Source: Methanoculleus frigidifontis
GTDB taxonomy: Archaea; Halobacteriota; Methanomicrobia; Methanomicrobiales; Methanoculleaceae
Direction of reading: 5' to 3'
DNA: 64,000 nucleotides
Assembly (NCBI RefSeq): GCF_030464345.1
Contig: NZ_VCYH01000001.1
Span: forward strand, 62,001 to 126,000
Shown here: positions 16,611 through 25,262 of the stretch, in pieces
How the letters are laid out: each line of letters opens with the position of its first letter
How positions within the stretch are numbered: the first letter of the stretch is position 1
Notes under the pieces: generated by a model
The model's input: only the letters and a program-made list of their open reading frames with translations
The model's database searches: none
What the model was told of the DNA's origin: nothing
Program-made: the position numbers and the translations under genes

Positions 16611-17738
16611 TCACACCTCCCACTCGATCTCGCCGCAGACATCCTTTCTTGGGTCGAGGAGAACCGCGTGAGGAAGGCCGGCCAGCGAAACGGCGCCGAG
16701 TGCGCCGATAACGCCTCGCCCGCCGATGAGCGTGACGCCATGGGCGTCGGCCACGGCTTTTGCGGTCATCGGGTCTATCACCGACTCGCGCACGTCCCTT
16801 CCGTACCGGCGCATCTCTCTCGGGATGATAAATCCCTCCTTGATCGCAAGCCCCCATTCCGGTGAGGCACTCTCGCCCGCGACGAACCGGGACGCCGCTT
16901 CGGCAATTCTGCCGCCGATCGCCGGTTCTATCGCGAGCTCGATGTAACTGCATGAGTTTCCCGCCGTCCGCTCCCGGATCTGCGGGTTCAGCATGGCCAC
17001 CCGGTGGCCGATGGGCAGCACCCCCTTCATGCTGCTCATATGCTGGAGGAGTGCGAGTGCCAGGGCGAACGTCGCCCCCTCCTCCCGGGTATCCGTGTCG
17101 TCGATGCCGATGATCACGTAGGTGAGCGCCCGGGTGACGACATCCCCTTCGACGACCGCTCCGCTGCGATGCACGGTCACGCCGCAGACCCCGTCGGCGA
17201 GGGACATCATGTCGGTCAGCGAATACGCAGGCCCGCCGATGCATTCGATATGCTGGACGATATGGTCGCCTTCGCGCCGGATCCCCGCGATCCCGACCGC
17301 AGGTGCAGGGTCGAGCCCGATCGCAACATCATACCTGCCGAGGCGCGCCCGTTCGCGCAGGAGCGTCCCGTCCCGGTATACCCGGTCGAGGGACCCGCCT
17401 GCCCGCGAGTGATGGAAGGCGCAGAAGGCCGCGCACCCGCCGCTCATGCACTCGTGGTATATCTCGACGGCGTCGCCGTCGATGGTCGTGAAGATGCGGC
17501 GGCAGGCGCTGGAGGGCATGGTGCTGCTTGCCAGGTACTGCGCTGCGTGCCTGCCGCGCTTCTCCTCGCGCAGGATCACGCACCCCTCCTCTACGAGGCG
17601 GTTGATCCAGTCCTGGGCGGTGCTCCGCGGGACGGCGATCCCGTCTGCGATATCCGTCACCGTAAAGTAACCCTGTTCGAGCGTCAGTTGACGCATCAGC
17701 CGTAAGTACTGTTTCCGCCGTTCAAGAACCCTGGACAT
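16611..17738 (-). CDS. Methanogenesis marker protein 11-like protein with N-terminal winged helix
   Basis: A 375-residue protein. Residues about 65-375 match my recollection of methanogenesis marker 11: IECIGGPAYSLTDMMSLADG, YVIIGIDDTDTREEGATF and GGRGVIGALGAVSLAGLPHA. The IDDTDT loop is the nucleotide/metal motif also found in the tRNA-modifying enzyme TiaS. Residues 1-62 form a winged helix (TVTDIADGIAVPRSTAQDWI) that would make it DNA binding or regulatory. A Cys-rich HECMSGGCAAFCAFHH lies near residue 95. The ATG overlaps the 3' end of hom by 17 bases. Role in methanogenesis unknown. Confidence 0.72.
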   Translation of the reverse strand: MSRVLERRKQYLRLMRQLTLEQGYFTVTDIADGIAVPRSTAQDWINRLVEEGCVILREEKRGRHAAQYLASSTMPSSACRRIFTTIDGDAVEIYHECMSGGCAAFCAFHHSRAGGSLDRVYRDGTLLRERARLGRYDVAIGLDPAPAVGIAGIRREGDHIVQHIECIGGPAYSLTDMMSLADGVCGVTVHRSGAVVEGDVVTRALTYVIIGIDDTDTREEGATFALALALLQHMSSMKGVLPIGHRVAMLNPQIRERTAGNSCSYIELAIEPAIGGRIAEAASRFVAGESASPEWGLAIKEGFIIPREMRRYGRDVRESVIDPMTAKAVADAHGVTLIGGRGVIGALGAVSLAGLPHAVLLDPRKDVCGEIEWEV

Positions 17739-18708
17739 GCCTGCTCTGGATGGCGATCAGATCGCCGATGACGGCGCTGGCAGTCTCCGTCGAGCCTGCC
17801 CCCTTGCCGATGAGGGTAATCTCTCCTGCCATATCCGTCTCGACGGTGACTGCGTTGAGCGTTCCTTCCACCACGAGAGGATGGGTCTTTGGGATGATCC
17901 GCGGGGAGACCCGCAGGATCTTCTCGGAGGGCGCGATCTCGCCGATGAGGCGTATCGTGCTCTCCTGCTCCTCGGCAAGACGCAGCGCGTCGGGGGTGAG
18001 CTGGTCGATGCCGGTGACCTCGACGTCGTCGAGCACCGCCTTCTGCCCGAAGACGGTGTTTGCGAGGATGACCAGTTTGATCGCCGCATCGATCCCTTTG
18101 ACGTCGTAGGTCGGATCCGCCTCAGCATACCCGAGTTCGCGCGCCTCGAGCAGCGCCTGCTCGTATGTCAGCCCCTCCTCGGACATCCTGGTCAGGATGA
18201 AGTTGCAGGTGCCGTTCAGGACACCGTACAGCCGCTGCATCGTGTTGCCGGCGAGCCCCTCCTGCATGGCGTGGACGAGCGGGATGGCGCCGCAGACGGT
18301 CGCCTCGTAGCGGAGCGCGACCTGCTGCCTGGCCGCTGCGTCCTGCAGTTCTGCATAGGCGAGTGCAATCGGCCCCTTGTTCGACGTGACGACGTGCTTG
18401 CCCCGCTCGATCGCGGTTCTGATATGGGTGAGCGCGGGCTCGCCGGTCACGGCGTCCGTCGGGGTCACCTCGACCAGGCAGTCGTAGTCGGCATGGATCG
18501 CGATGTCGGGGGCTGCAACGCCGCTCTCTCCGCAGAGCCCGGTCTCCTCTTTCCGGGCAAGCGCGGCCTCGATATCGATCCCTTCCGGCCGGATGAGCCC
18601 GCTCCTGGAATCAGCAAGGGCGGTGACGACGATGCCGAGATCCTTCTCTGCAAGTGCTCGTGCGATGCCGCGGCCGACGGAACCGAAACCGAGAATGGCG
18701 ATCCGCAT
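17722..18708 (-). CDS. hom: Homoserine dehydrogenase
   Basis: A 328-residue enzyme that reduces aspartate semialdehyde to homoserine for threonine and methionine synthesis. The NAD(P) loop GFGSVGRGIARAL is at the N-terminus; VVTSNKGPIAL, GTCNFILTRM and GYAEADPTYDVKGIDAAIKL are the catalytic and substrate-binding signatures. It lacks a C-terminal ACT domain; that regulatory domain is instead encoded by the gene just upstream, whose TGA overlaps this ATG as TGATG. The two products probably form one regulated enzyme. The mmp11-like gene overlaps its 3' end. Confidence 0.95.
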   Translation of the reverse strand: MRIAILGFGSVGRGIARALAEKDLGIVVTALADSRSGLIRPEGIDIEAALARKEETGLCGESGVAAPDIAIHADYDCLVEVTPTDAVTGEPALTHIRTAIERGKHVVTSNKGPIALAYAELQDAAARQQVALRYEATVCGAIPLVHAMQEGLAGNTMQRLYGVLNGTCNFILTRMSEEGLTYEQALLEARELGYAEADPTYDVKGIDAAIKLVILANTVFGQKAVLDDVEVTGIDQLTPDALRLAEEQESTIRLIGEIAPSEKILRVSPRIIPKTHPLVVEGTLNAVTVETDMAGEITLIGKGAGSTETASAVIGDLIAIQSRHVQGS

Positions 18709-19196
18709 CAGACCGCCTCCAGCGGTTCGATCATGAGGATCTGCTTCTGGCCTGCAACGCTGCGGAGGATATCGAGCGCCCGGTGCATATCCGCAAGGTC
18801 GACGGAGCGGACGGTGATCCGTGCGGAGGAGGGTTCGTTGATTGCGGGCATCACGAGCGAGATCTCCGTGACCTCGGCAAACCCGGTCTGATCGATGCGA
18901 TCGACGGTGTCTGAGAGATCCGTGTGCATCAGATGCCCTATCAGGATCAGGGAGCGCTGATGGAGAAGCCGCTGCTCCCCGATGCGAACGACGCTGACAC
19001 CCTGCTCCTTCAGCAGCCCGAGGAGGGTCTCCAGCCTTCCCTCCGGCAGTTCCAGGACGATCTGGACGTCGAGGGTCTCCGCCGTCGAGAGGGTATCACG
19101 CTGGTGAATCACCGCAATGATATTCCCGCCCACCGCTGATATCGGCTTGAGGGCAGCCACCAGCTGACCGGGCGTATCCTTCATCTCGAGTTTCAT
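18708..19196 (-). CDS. ACT-domain regulatory protein of homoserine dehydrogenase
   Basis: A 162-residue protein with two ACT-like halves: MKLEMKDTPGQLVAALKPIS (ligand-binding beta-alpha-beta) and a second EVTEISLVMPAINEPSSARI unit. ACT domains bind amino acids, here most likely threonine or methionine, to control Hom. One-base overlap with hom (TGATG) supports a functional pair. The ATG at 19196 fits the domain start; a TTG at 19208 lies in frame. A poly-T stretch precedes the start and no clear ribosome binding site is seen. Confidence 0.85.
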   Translation of the reverse strand: MKLEMKDTPGQLVAALKPISAVGGNIIAVIHQRDTLSTAETLDVQIVLELPEGRLETLLGLLKEQGVSVVRIGEQRLLHQRSLILIGHLMHTDLSDTVDRIDQTGFAEVTEISLVMPAINEPSSARITVRSVDLADMHRALDILRSVAGQKQILMIEPLEAV

Positions 19197-19307
19197 GGAT
19201 ACACGCAAAAAAATCCACCTGTCACAATCGTTGACCCGCCGTGATGATAAGCCTTTTACAATAGAATGCGTGCATCGCGGAGGCGGGAGAAAAATGTGAT
19301 GCCCGGT

Positions 19308-20024
19308 TCAGCGCACGGAACCGGGTGCGCCGGTCACGATGCTGACCGCCTCGGCGAATGCGGGGAGCATCTCTCCCGGGATGCCCATGACCATCTCGTC
19401 GTCCGCGATGCCTGAGAACTTCCGTGACCCGTCGCAGCCGAGCGAGTAGTTGGCAAGCCCGGTCAGGTAGGGCTGCGCCGTCGCGTCCGCACAGACGGAC
19501 TGGATGCCGGACATCGACGAGACGATGCGGCCGCCCATTTTGTAGAGCGCGGTCTGCGCAAGTTTCAGCATGGCACGCGGGGGCGCGACGATGAGCACCG
19601 CGTGGGGGTCGAACGGCGTCTTCTCGAGGGGCGCGTACACCGTTGCGTAGGTGGCGGTGTCGGGGACGTGCGGGATGGCGTTGATCGTCCGCATGCAGGC
19701 GGCCCAGCTCTCGAACTTGCCGAGTTTGTAGTAGAACTCTCCGCTCTTGAGGCTCGGCGTGAGCTCCTTCAGGCCGAGCGCCCAGGCACCGCCCATACAG
19801 GTGTGCTTGTCGGCGGTCGCGTAGAAGATGGCCCCGTCTTTTCTGGCCATGCTGACCATCTGGCAGTGGCGGACGGTATCCTCGATCGGTTGTACGCCTT
19901 CCGGTATCCCCTCGGGGCCCTTGGCCAGTTTCACCGCCACCGGCGATCCGGTGAGGTCAAGGCCGGTCTTGAGCGTTTCAGCAATTGCAGCGTAGGGAAG
20001 CTGCATCCGCATCTGATCTTCCAT
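19308..20024 (-). CDS. DUF169 family protein
   Basis: About 238 residues. GLDLTGSPVAVKLAKGPEG near the start, a CQMV/CMGGAWALGLKE Cys-containing core, and DGSRKFSGIADDEMVMGIPG near the end are DUF169 hallmarks. The conserved Cys residues (in HCQM, HTCMGG, VCAD, GCDGS) suggest metal or heme binding, but the function is unknown. GGAGG lies 11 bases before the ATG at 20024; the frame extends further upstream without coding character. It follows the NAD kinase gene by 73 bases and may share its transcript. Confidence 0.82.
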   Translation of the reverse strand: MEDQMRMQLPYAAIAETLKTGLDLTGSPVAVKLAKGPEGIPEGVQPIEDTVRHCQMVSMARKDGAIFYATADKHTCMGGAWALGLKELTPSLKSGEFYYKLGKFESWAACMRTINAIPHVPDTATYATVYAPLEKTPFDPHAVLIVAPPRAMLKLAQTALYKMGGRIVSSMSGIQSVCADATAQPYLTGLANYSLGCDGSRKFSGIADDEMVMGIPGEMLPAFAEAVSIVTGAPGSVR

Positions 20025-20097
20025 TGCTCGGTATGCCTCCTTTGTCAAACAGTCCTTCTGCCGCACGATAAAACTACTCTCCGTGACAACCCGCCTC

Positions 20098-20910
20098 TCA
20101 AAGGCGGCGGAGTTTCTGTTCGACCCTCTCAAAGAACGGTTTTCCGATCCTGACAAAGCATGCCGGCACGTCGGCCATCCTGACCGATATAACGGTGTTT
20201 TTGTCGAGTTCGTAGGTGCTCTGGCCGTCGACCACGAGATGGGCGGGCTTCTCGGTCTCGAGCTGGATGTCGAGGGTGCGGTCGCTGCTGATCAGGTGCG
20301 GCCGGGAGGAGAGCATGTACGGGGCGAGCGGTATGACGAGGAACCCATTGATGCGGGGGTCGATGATCGGGCCGCCGGCGCTCATGGCGTAGGCGGTCGA
20401 ACCGGTCGGCGTGCTGATCAGGATGCCGTCTGCGCGGAACCGCTCTGCGGTCTTTCCGTCGACGGCGACGGAGAAGCGGAGCATCTTTGCAGGCCGTTCG
20501 GTGACGATGACCGCTTCGTTAAGCGCGGTGCCGAGCTCCTCCCCCTGCATGGAGAGCGTGATCCGCATCCGGCGCTCGACGGGAAATCCGTCCGTCAGCG
20601 TTGCGAAGAACGCCTCGGCCTCCTCGGGTTCGAGGCTGGCGAGGAACCCCACCTCGCCCCAGTTGATGCCGAGGATGGGGATCTGCCGGCGCATCCGGTG
20701 GACGGTGAGCAGCACCGACCCGTCGCCCCCGACAACGACCGCCAGGTCGGCGTCGAACTCTTCGAACGGCACTCCTCTCTCCCCAAGAAGCCTTCCCGTC
20801 CCTGCCTCGAAGAGGACGGTGTGGCCGAGCTCCTTCAGGTGCTGCGCGAGGGATGCGGTGAAGGCGAGTGCCTCGTCGTCATCGATCCGCGATATGAGTA
20901 CAATCCGCAT
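20098..20910 (-). CDS. nadK: NAD kinase
   Basis: A 270-residue enzyme that makes NADP from NAD and [19 protein letters not shown] holds the GGDG catalytic loop, [13 protein letters not shown] follows, and [20 protein letters not shown] binds nucleotide. Its ATG is 4 bases after the stop of the IMPase gene. In Methanocaldococcus jannaschii the same two activities are fused in one protein (MJ0917, NAD kinase plus NADP phosphatase), so here they look like a split version. Confidence 0.93.
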   Translation of the reverse strand: MRIVLISRIDDDEALAFTASLAQHLKELGHTVLFEAGTGRLLGERGVPFEEFDADLAVVVGGDGSVLLTVHRMRRQIPILGINWGEVGFLASLEPEEAEAFFATLTDGFPVERRMRITLSMQGEELGTALNEAVIVTERPAKMLRFSVAVDGKTAERFRADGILISTPTGSTAYAMSAGGPIIDPRINGFLVIPLAPYMLSSRPHLISSDRTLDIQLETEKPAHLVVDGQSTYELDKNTVISVRMADVPACFVRIGKPFFERVEQKLRRL

Positions 20911-20914
20911 CGGT

Positions 20915-21691
20915 CTACCTCAGATACTCGATGACCTTGTTGTGGATCACGCTGTTGGTGGCGACGAGGCAGTACCCGGTGGTGACGTCCTCGCCGAATC
21001 GGAGAGATCCTCCCTCAAGGCCGGTCGCTCTCCCGCCGGCCTCTTCGCAGACGACGATCCCTGCGGCGGCGTCGGTGACCCGCAGCGTCCCCCGGAAATC
21101 GATGAACCCGTCGATCCGGCCTGCTCCGACGTAGCAGAGTTCGAGTGCGGAGGCGCCGAAGAGCCGCCACCTGCGGAGCTTGCGGCCGAGGTGCAGCACC
21201 GGCGCCGGATCGAAGCGCCGCCCGTAGACGCTCATGGCGCTCTCCTCCAGCAGGCACGTCCGTGAAACCCGGATCGGCTCTCCGTCGAGGAAGGCGCCCA
21301 TGCCCCGCACTGCGGAGAAGGTCTCGCCGGTAGCGAGGTTCCGGACGTATCCCTTCTGCAGGATGCCATCATGAGCGTACGCAATGGAGAGCGCGTAGAA
21401 GGGGATCCCGATGACGGCGTTGTAGGTGCCGTCGATGGGGTCGAGATAGATCGTGCCTGCCTCCCCGTCCATCCCGACAACCCCGGCTTCTTCGCTGACC
21501 AGCGTCCTGCAGAGCGGATCTTCTCTGAGATACGCGATAACGGCGTCCTCGGCGACCTGATCTATCCTCTTTGTCGGTGTCCCGTCCGCGCCCATCTTCA
21601 CCGCATCGCCGCCCGCAGGTACGCCTGTCAAATCCGCTACGGCATCAGTGACGCTCTCTGCTATCTCCTCGCACGCCCGAATGAACTCCAT
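20915..21691 (-). CDS. Inositol monophosphatase-family phosphatase (IMPase/FBPase/NADP phosphatase)
   Basis: A 258-residue lithium-sensitive phosphatase-family protein. Metal ligands appear in LVSEEAG (about 65-71), [20 protein letters not shown] (about 82-101) and VTDAAAG near residue 205. Archaeal members hydrolyse inositol phosphate, fructose-1,6-bisphosphate and sometimes NADP. Placement 4 bases ahead of nadK favours NADP phosphatase as at least one role. ATG at 21691; an AT-rich divergent promoter is shared with aIF5A at 21692-21781. Confidence 0.9.
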   Translation of the reverse strand: MEFIRACEEIAESVTDAVADLTGVPAGGDAVKMGADGTPTKRIDQVAEDAVIAYLREDPLCRTLVSEEAGVVGMDGEAGTIYLDPIDGTYNAVIGIPFYALSIAYAHDGILQKGYVRNLATGETFSAVRGMGAFLDGEPIRVSRTCLLEESAMSVYGRRFDPAPVLHLGRKLRRWRLFGASALELCYVGAGRIDGFIDFRGTLRVTDAAAGIVVCEEAGGRATGLEGGSLRFGEDVTTGYCLVATNSVIHNKVIEYLR

Positions 21692-21739
21692 GAAATCACG
21701 CGATACAACTATTTTCTTACGGTGTATTTATGTAATGCA

Positions 21740-21781
21740 ATCAAGATAAATTAATAACGCGATTATTACGAGTGTGACTCT
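21740..21781 (+). promoter_or_regulatory. Promoter of the aIF5A-agmatinase operon
   Basis: AAGATAAATTAATAACG at 21743-21759 contains a TATA-like box about 25-30 bases before the ATG at 21782. No ribosome binding site precedes that ATG, so a leaderless or near-leaderless mRNA is likely. Confidence 0.45.
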
Positions 21782-22159
21782 ATGAAGGAACAGACCGAAG
21801 TTGGAAAACTGAAAGAGGGCCGCTACGTGGTCGTCGAGGATGAGCCCTGTAAGATTCTCTCTATCTCCACCTCAAAGCCCGGGAAGCACGGCGCAGCCAA
21901 GTCCCGTATCGACTGCATGGGTATCTTCGACGGCGTGAAGCGCTCCATCGTCCAGCCGGTATCGGCAAAGACCTACGTGCCGATCGTCGAGCGGAAGACC
22001 GCCCAGGTCATCTCGATCGCAGGCAACACCGTCCAGTTCATGGATGTCAAGGACTTTGAGATGTTCGAGATGAACGTCTCCGACGACCGGCTTGCAGGAC
22101 TCGAGGCTGGCAAGGAAGTCCCGTACATTGCATCGATGAACAAGAAGAAGCTGGAATAA
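21782..22159 (+). CDS. eif5A: Translation factor aIF5A (hypusine-containing)
   Basis: A 125-residue factor that relieves ribosome stalling, for example at proline stretches. The hypusine loop STSKPGKHGAAKSRI (about residues 31-45) carries the Lys that is modified by deoxyhypusine synthase, and an OB-fold C-terminal domain follows. It forms a likely operon with agmatinase 26 bases downstream; agmatine or its products feed the hypusine precursor in archaea, so the pairing links the factor to its modifying substrate. Confidence 0.95.
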   Translation: MKEQTEVGKLKEGRYVVVEDEPCKILSISTSKPGKHGAAKSRIDCMGIFDGVKRSIVQPVSAKTYVPIVERKTAQVISIAGNTVQFMDVKDFEMFEMNVSDDRLAGLEAGKEVPYIASMNKKKLE

Positions 22160-22185
22160 GTACTCGCGCAGCTGATGGATACGGC

Positions 22186-23049
22186 ATGCATCAGCTGACC
22201 CACCATCATTTTGCAGACGCCGAGACAGCCTACGAGGACGCGCAGTACGTCATCTTCGGCGTGCCGTACGACGGGACGACCTCGTTCCGCCCCGGGACGC
22301 GCTTCGGGCCGCGTGCCATCCGCGAGCTCTCCTACAATTTTGAGTCCTACGACCCCGCGACCGGGGTCGACCTGGCAGAGGTTCCCTTTGCCGATATCGG
22401 CGACATCGAACCCGCCCGGCTGCCCGAGCTGGTCGTCGGCCAGGTCCGGGAGGTGGTAGCCGACATCGTCCGCGACGGCAAGGTGCCGGTCATGCTCGGC
22501 GGCGAGCACACGGTGACGGTCGGCGCCGTCGAGGCGCTCGCGCCGGACTGCTACGTCGTCTGCGACGCCCACCTCGACCTCCGCGACGAACTCTACCAGA
22601 CCCGCTACAGCCACGGCTGCGTCACGCGGCGGATCTACGATGCCGGTGTCCGGGAGGTCGTCATCATCGGGGCGCGGAGCGGGTGTGCCGAGCAGTACGC
22701 CTTCGCGGACCGGGTGACGGTCTACACGGCCGATGACATCCGGGAGCGGGGCATCGCCGCCGTTCTCGACGAGGTCTCCCGTGCGGTCGCCGGAAGGCGG
22801 GTGTATCTCTCGATCGATGCCGACGCCATCGACTGCTGCGCAACGCCGGGTGTCGGGACGCCGGAGCCGTTCGGGCTGACGCCGTACGATATCAGGGATG
22901 TGGTGCGGGCGTTCGCTCCGCATGCAGTAGGATTTGATTATGTCGAGGTCTGCCCGATCGACGCCGGCCAGACCGCGGCGGTGGCGGCGCAGCTCGTCCG
23001 CGAGTTCATCGCCCGCCGCTGGCGGCATGACCGGCCCGGTCAGACGTAA
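22186..23049 (+). CDS. speB: Agmatinase (agmatine ureohydrolase)
   Basis: A 287-residue arginase-family enzyme that converts agmatine to putrescine and urea. Manganese ligands are in GGEHTVTVG, CDAHLDLRDE and SIDADAID, with PGVGTPEPFGLT typical of agmatinases. It provides putrescine for polyamine and spermidine synthesis. Downstream of aIF5A on the same strand. Its 3' end overlaps the convergent secreted protein gene by 10 bases. Confidence 0.93.
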   Translation: MHQLTHHHFADAETAYEDAQYVIFGVPYDGTTSFRPGTRFGPRAIRELSYNFESYDPATGVDLAEVPFADIGDIEPARLPELVVGQVREVVADIVRDGKVPVMLGGEHTVTVGAVEALAPDCYVVCDAHLDLRDELYQTRYSHGCVTRRIYDAGVREVVIIGARSGCAEQYAFADRVTVYTADDIRERGIAAVLDEVSRAVAGRRVYLSIDADAIDCCATPGVGTPEPFGLTPYDIRDVVRAFAPHAVGFDYVEVCPIDAGQTAAVAAQLVREFIARRWRHDRPGQT

Positions 23050-23717
23050 CTCGTCGGCACCTGGACCAGGATGTCGTACGAGGTTATGCACTGCGTGTTG
23101 ATGACGAGGTAGTAGTTGCGGTAGCCCTCGTAGAACTTGCAGTTCCACTGCTCCTTCCGGTAGGCGGTGCTGTTCGTAGAGTCGTAGTTCGCAAAGTCCT
23201 GCCGGTTCAGGTTGATGACCTTGACGAACCGGTTCGGGTCGTCCGCGTCCATGACCTGGAGGTTGAACAGCGGCGACTCCTCGTTCATCGGGACGATATT
23301 CGCGTAGTCGAGCCGCCAGTAGGGGGTGGGGATGTGGAAGATGCTCGACGTGCCCGACCATTGCCCGGCGATGGAGGCATAGGTCGTCCAGGTGGTGTTG
23401 GGCATGTTCCCGGACGGCGGGGGGGTCATGCCGGGCATCTTCTGCGTGAGATCGACGTGGTAGGTCGACGGGTCGACGAATGAGAGGCTCTGCGCGACGC
23501 CGTTCCAGGTCGGCGTGGGGGTGGGGGCGACCGTCGTCGCCGACGCGGTGATCCGCCCCTCCCATGGCGGTGTCACCGGCACGGCCACGGTCGGCTCCGG
23601 CTCTGGCGTGCCGAAGAGGTTGAGCGGCTCACCGGTCGCTATCGGTTTGACGACCAGCGCCATGACCGCGATGATGCCGATGGCGAGGAAGACATAGACC
23701 AGATCCTGTTTCTCCAT
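23040..23717 (-). CDS. Secreted or membrane-anchored protein of unknown function
   Basis: About 225 residues. One N-terminal membrane helix (LVYVFLAIGIIAVMALVV) is followed by a Pro/Thr-rich linker (TPEPEPTVAVPVTPPW, VAPTPTPTW) and an extracellular domain of about 150 residues rich in aromatic residues (YWRLDYANIVPMNEESPLFN). Two Cys (near residues 190 and 209) might form a disulfide. The style is that of Methanomicrobiales surface lipoprotein-like proteins. I start at ATG 23717 rather than GTG 23723. Family not recognised. It lies beside the archaellum locus on the opposite strand. Confidence 0.65.
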   Translation of the reverse strand: MEKQDLVYVFLAIGIIAVMALVVKPIATGEPLNLFGTPEPEPTVAVPVTPPWEGRITASATTVAPTPTPTWNGVAQSLSFVDPSTYHVDLTQKMPGMTPPPSGNMPNTTWTTYASIAGQWSGTSSIFHIPTPYWRLDYANIVPMNEESPLFNLQVMDADDPNRFVKVINLNRQDFANYDSTNSTAYRKEQWNCKFYEGYRNYYLVINTQCITSYDILVQVPTSYV

Positions 23718-23999
23718 TCCCACGTTCCCCCGGGTACCCAGCTCTTTGATCTGGTATCATAAATACCTTGTATATACTCTTTCTGATACCGAACATGCCG
23801 CTTCCGAACGGTTTTGGACATTCTGCCGCTCCACGGCGCGGTGCGGGAGCGAACCCGGGGAGTGTGCCCGGGAGGTCTGCGCAGACGATGACCCTGCCCC
23901 GCACCGCACGCCATTCCCGTACGGTATGCCGCTCAACAGATTTGTATGAACTCCCTTTTATGAAAAAAACTTGAGTGTGCACCGCATCTCTGTTAGAAA

Positions 24000-24029
24000 C
24001 CTATATATGTATGTTTGTGTATATACTCC
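24000..24029 (+). promoter_or_regulatory. Archaellin promoter (TATA boxes)
   Basis: CTATATATGTATG at 24001-24013 and GTATATACTCC at 24019-24029 are two overlapping TATA candidates. They would give transcript starts at about 24030-24048, ahead of a ribosome binding site GGAGGT at 24079-24084. Confidence 0.6.
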
Positions 24030-24046
24030 AATTAAACCGAAATGGT

Positions 24047-24067
24047 CCGAATGAAGACTTCATTCGG
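24047..24067. promoter_or_regulatory. 21 bp perfect palindrome in the archaellin leader
   Basis: CCGAATGAAG and CTTCATTCGG flank a single A. A one-base centre suits a dimeric DNA-binding protein; as RNA it could form an 8 bp stem with a 5-base loop just before the ribosome binding site. Confidence 0.6.
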
Positions 24068-24092
24068 CCTCCGGAACAGGAGGTAACGTGTA

Positions 24093-24668
24093 ATGAGTAA
24101 AATCGTTCGAAATGAGGATGCATTCACCGGCCTCGAGGCGGCAATCGTACTGATTGCGTTCGTCGTCGTCGCGGCGGTGTTCTCGTATGTGGTGCTGGGC
24201 GCCGGGTTCTTCACGACCCAGAAGAGCCAGGAGGTCGTCCACACTGGTGTTGCGCAGGCGAGTTCTTCGATGGAGATATCGGGGCCTGTTGTTATCGGCG
24301 CAGATAATGCGAATCAGGTACAGAATATAACATTCTATCTCCAGCTGGCAGCTGGTGGAACCTCGGTTGATATGTCTAAGGTTACGTACACCGTTGCGAC
24401 GAATGAGACTATCGAGACATTCACTAATTCCACCGTATGGTATACGTGGTATATCTCAGGTCAGGAAAATTCAGCTCCCGACGACTGGCTCCTCGATGAG
24501 TTCGAATTTGTCAGAGTGACGCTGGGAGAGAATACGACCAATGTGCCTACGATTCGTACAAATCAGGAATTTGATGTTGAGATCAGGCCGGATTCAGGAG
24601 CTTCGTATCCACTTGAGAGGAATGCCCCGCCCTATCTGTCGAGCGGCAAGTACTATGAGGTATACTAA
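24093..24668 (+). CDS. flaB1: Archaellin (major archaellum subunit), first copy
   Basis: A 191-residue archaellin. The class III signal is DAFTG followed by LEAAIVLIAFVVVAAVFSYV; the prepilin peptidase FlaK should cut after the Gly at about residue 14. The hydrophobic helix builds the filament core and the rest forms the outer beta domain. Several N-x-S/T sites (NIT, NET, NST, NTT) allow N-glycosylation, usual for archaellins. GGAGGT sits 8 bases before the ATG. The first 45 codons are nearly identical to the next gene, then the two diverge. Confidence 0.95.
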   Translation: MSKIVRNEDAFTGLEAAIVLIAFVVVAAVFSYVVLGAGFFTTQKSQEVVHTGVAQASSSMEISGPVVIGADNANQVQNITFYLQLAAGGTSVDMSKVTYTVATNETIETFTNSTVWYTWYISGQENSAPDDWLLDEFEFVRVTLGENTTNVPTIRTNQEFDVEIRPDSGASYPLERNAPPYLSSGKYYEVY

Positions 24669-24681
24669 GCAGGTGATTTGA

Positions 24682-25245
24682 ATGTGGAAGATTAAAAGTG
24701 AAGATGCATTCACCGGGCTTGAGGCGGCGATCGTGCTGATCGCGTTCGTCGTCGTGGCGGCGGTGTTCTCGTATGTGGTGCTGGGCGCCGGGTTCTTCAC
24801 CACGCAGAAGAGTCAGGAAGTTGTTCACACGGGTGTGCAACAGGCAAGTTCCAGTCTGGAGATCATCGGCAGTGTGTACGGCCTCGCAGCAGATTCATCT
24901 GACCTTGACTATGCAAGGTTTACTATTGGAAACACTGCAGGCGGTACTGCTCTCGATGTCACCCAGATGCTTATAACGTATATTGATAATGAAACCCACC
25001 AGGTCATGACATACACGGCTGATGGTGCTGAGATCTCCGGAAACCAATGGAATGTGACTGCAAGGTATAATCATGATACGGACTATCTGCTTGAACCAGG
25101 TGAGCAGTTTGTCATCATGGTTGCACTTGGTAGCCCCGTTCCCAATCAGCCGTTCTCCCTGAATTTGCAACCGGCAGTGGGAGCAGTTTATCCCATCGAA
25201 AGGATTGTCCCGCCTGCAATTGAGGATGTTAACATTCTCAACTAA
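24682..25245 (+). CDS. flaB2: Archaellin, second copy
   Basis: A 187-residue archaellin, 13 bases after the first. It carries the same signal (DAFTG/LEAAIVLIAF) and core helix but a diverged surface domain with NET and NVT glycosylation sites. The DNA of the shared 5' part is nearly identical (about 24112-24255 against 24702-24845), pointing to tandem duplication with gene conversion or strong constraint. Two archaellins often serve different positions (filament and hook-like base) or ratios. A T-rich tract directly follows the stop. Confidence 0.95.
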   Translation: MWKIKSEDAFTGLEAAIVLIAFVVVAAVFSYVVLGAGFFTTQKSQEVVHTGVQQASSSLEIIGSVYGLAADSSDLDYARFTIGNTAGGTALDVTQMLITYIDNETHQVMTYTADGAEISGNQWNVTARYNHDTDYLLEPGEQFVIMVALGSPVPNQPFSLNLQPAVGAVYPIERIVPPAIEDVNILN

Positions 25246-25262
25246 TTATTTTCACTTTTTAT
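25246..25262 (+). terminator. T-rich terminator after the archaellin genes
   Basis: TTATTTTCACTTTTTA immediately follows the flaB2 stop. It would end the abundant archaellin transcript before the separately promoted motor genes. Confidence 0.55.

Larger units (their letters stand above)
23718..24092. other. 375 bp regulatory region before the archaellin genes
   Basis: It holds the archaellin promoter at its right end and, on the other strand, the promoter of the secreted protein at its left end (AT-rich at 23755-23790). The middle, about 23800-23940, has open frames but no coding signals. Confidence 0.4.
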
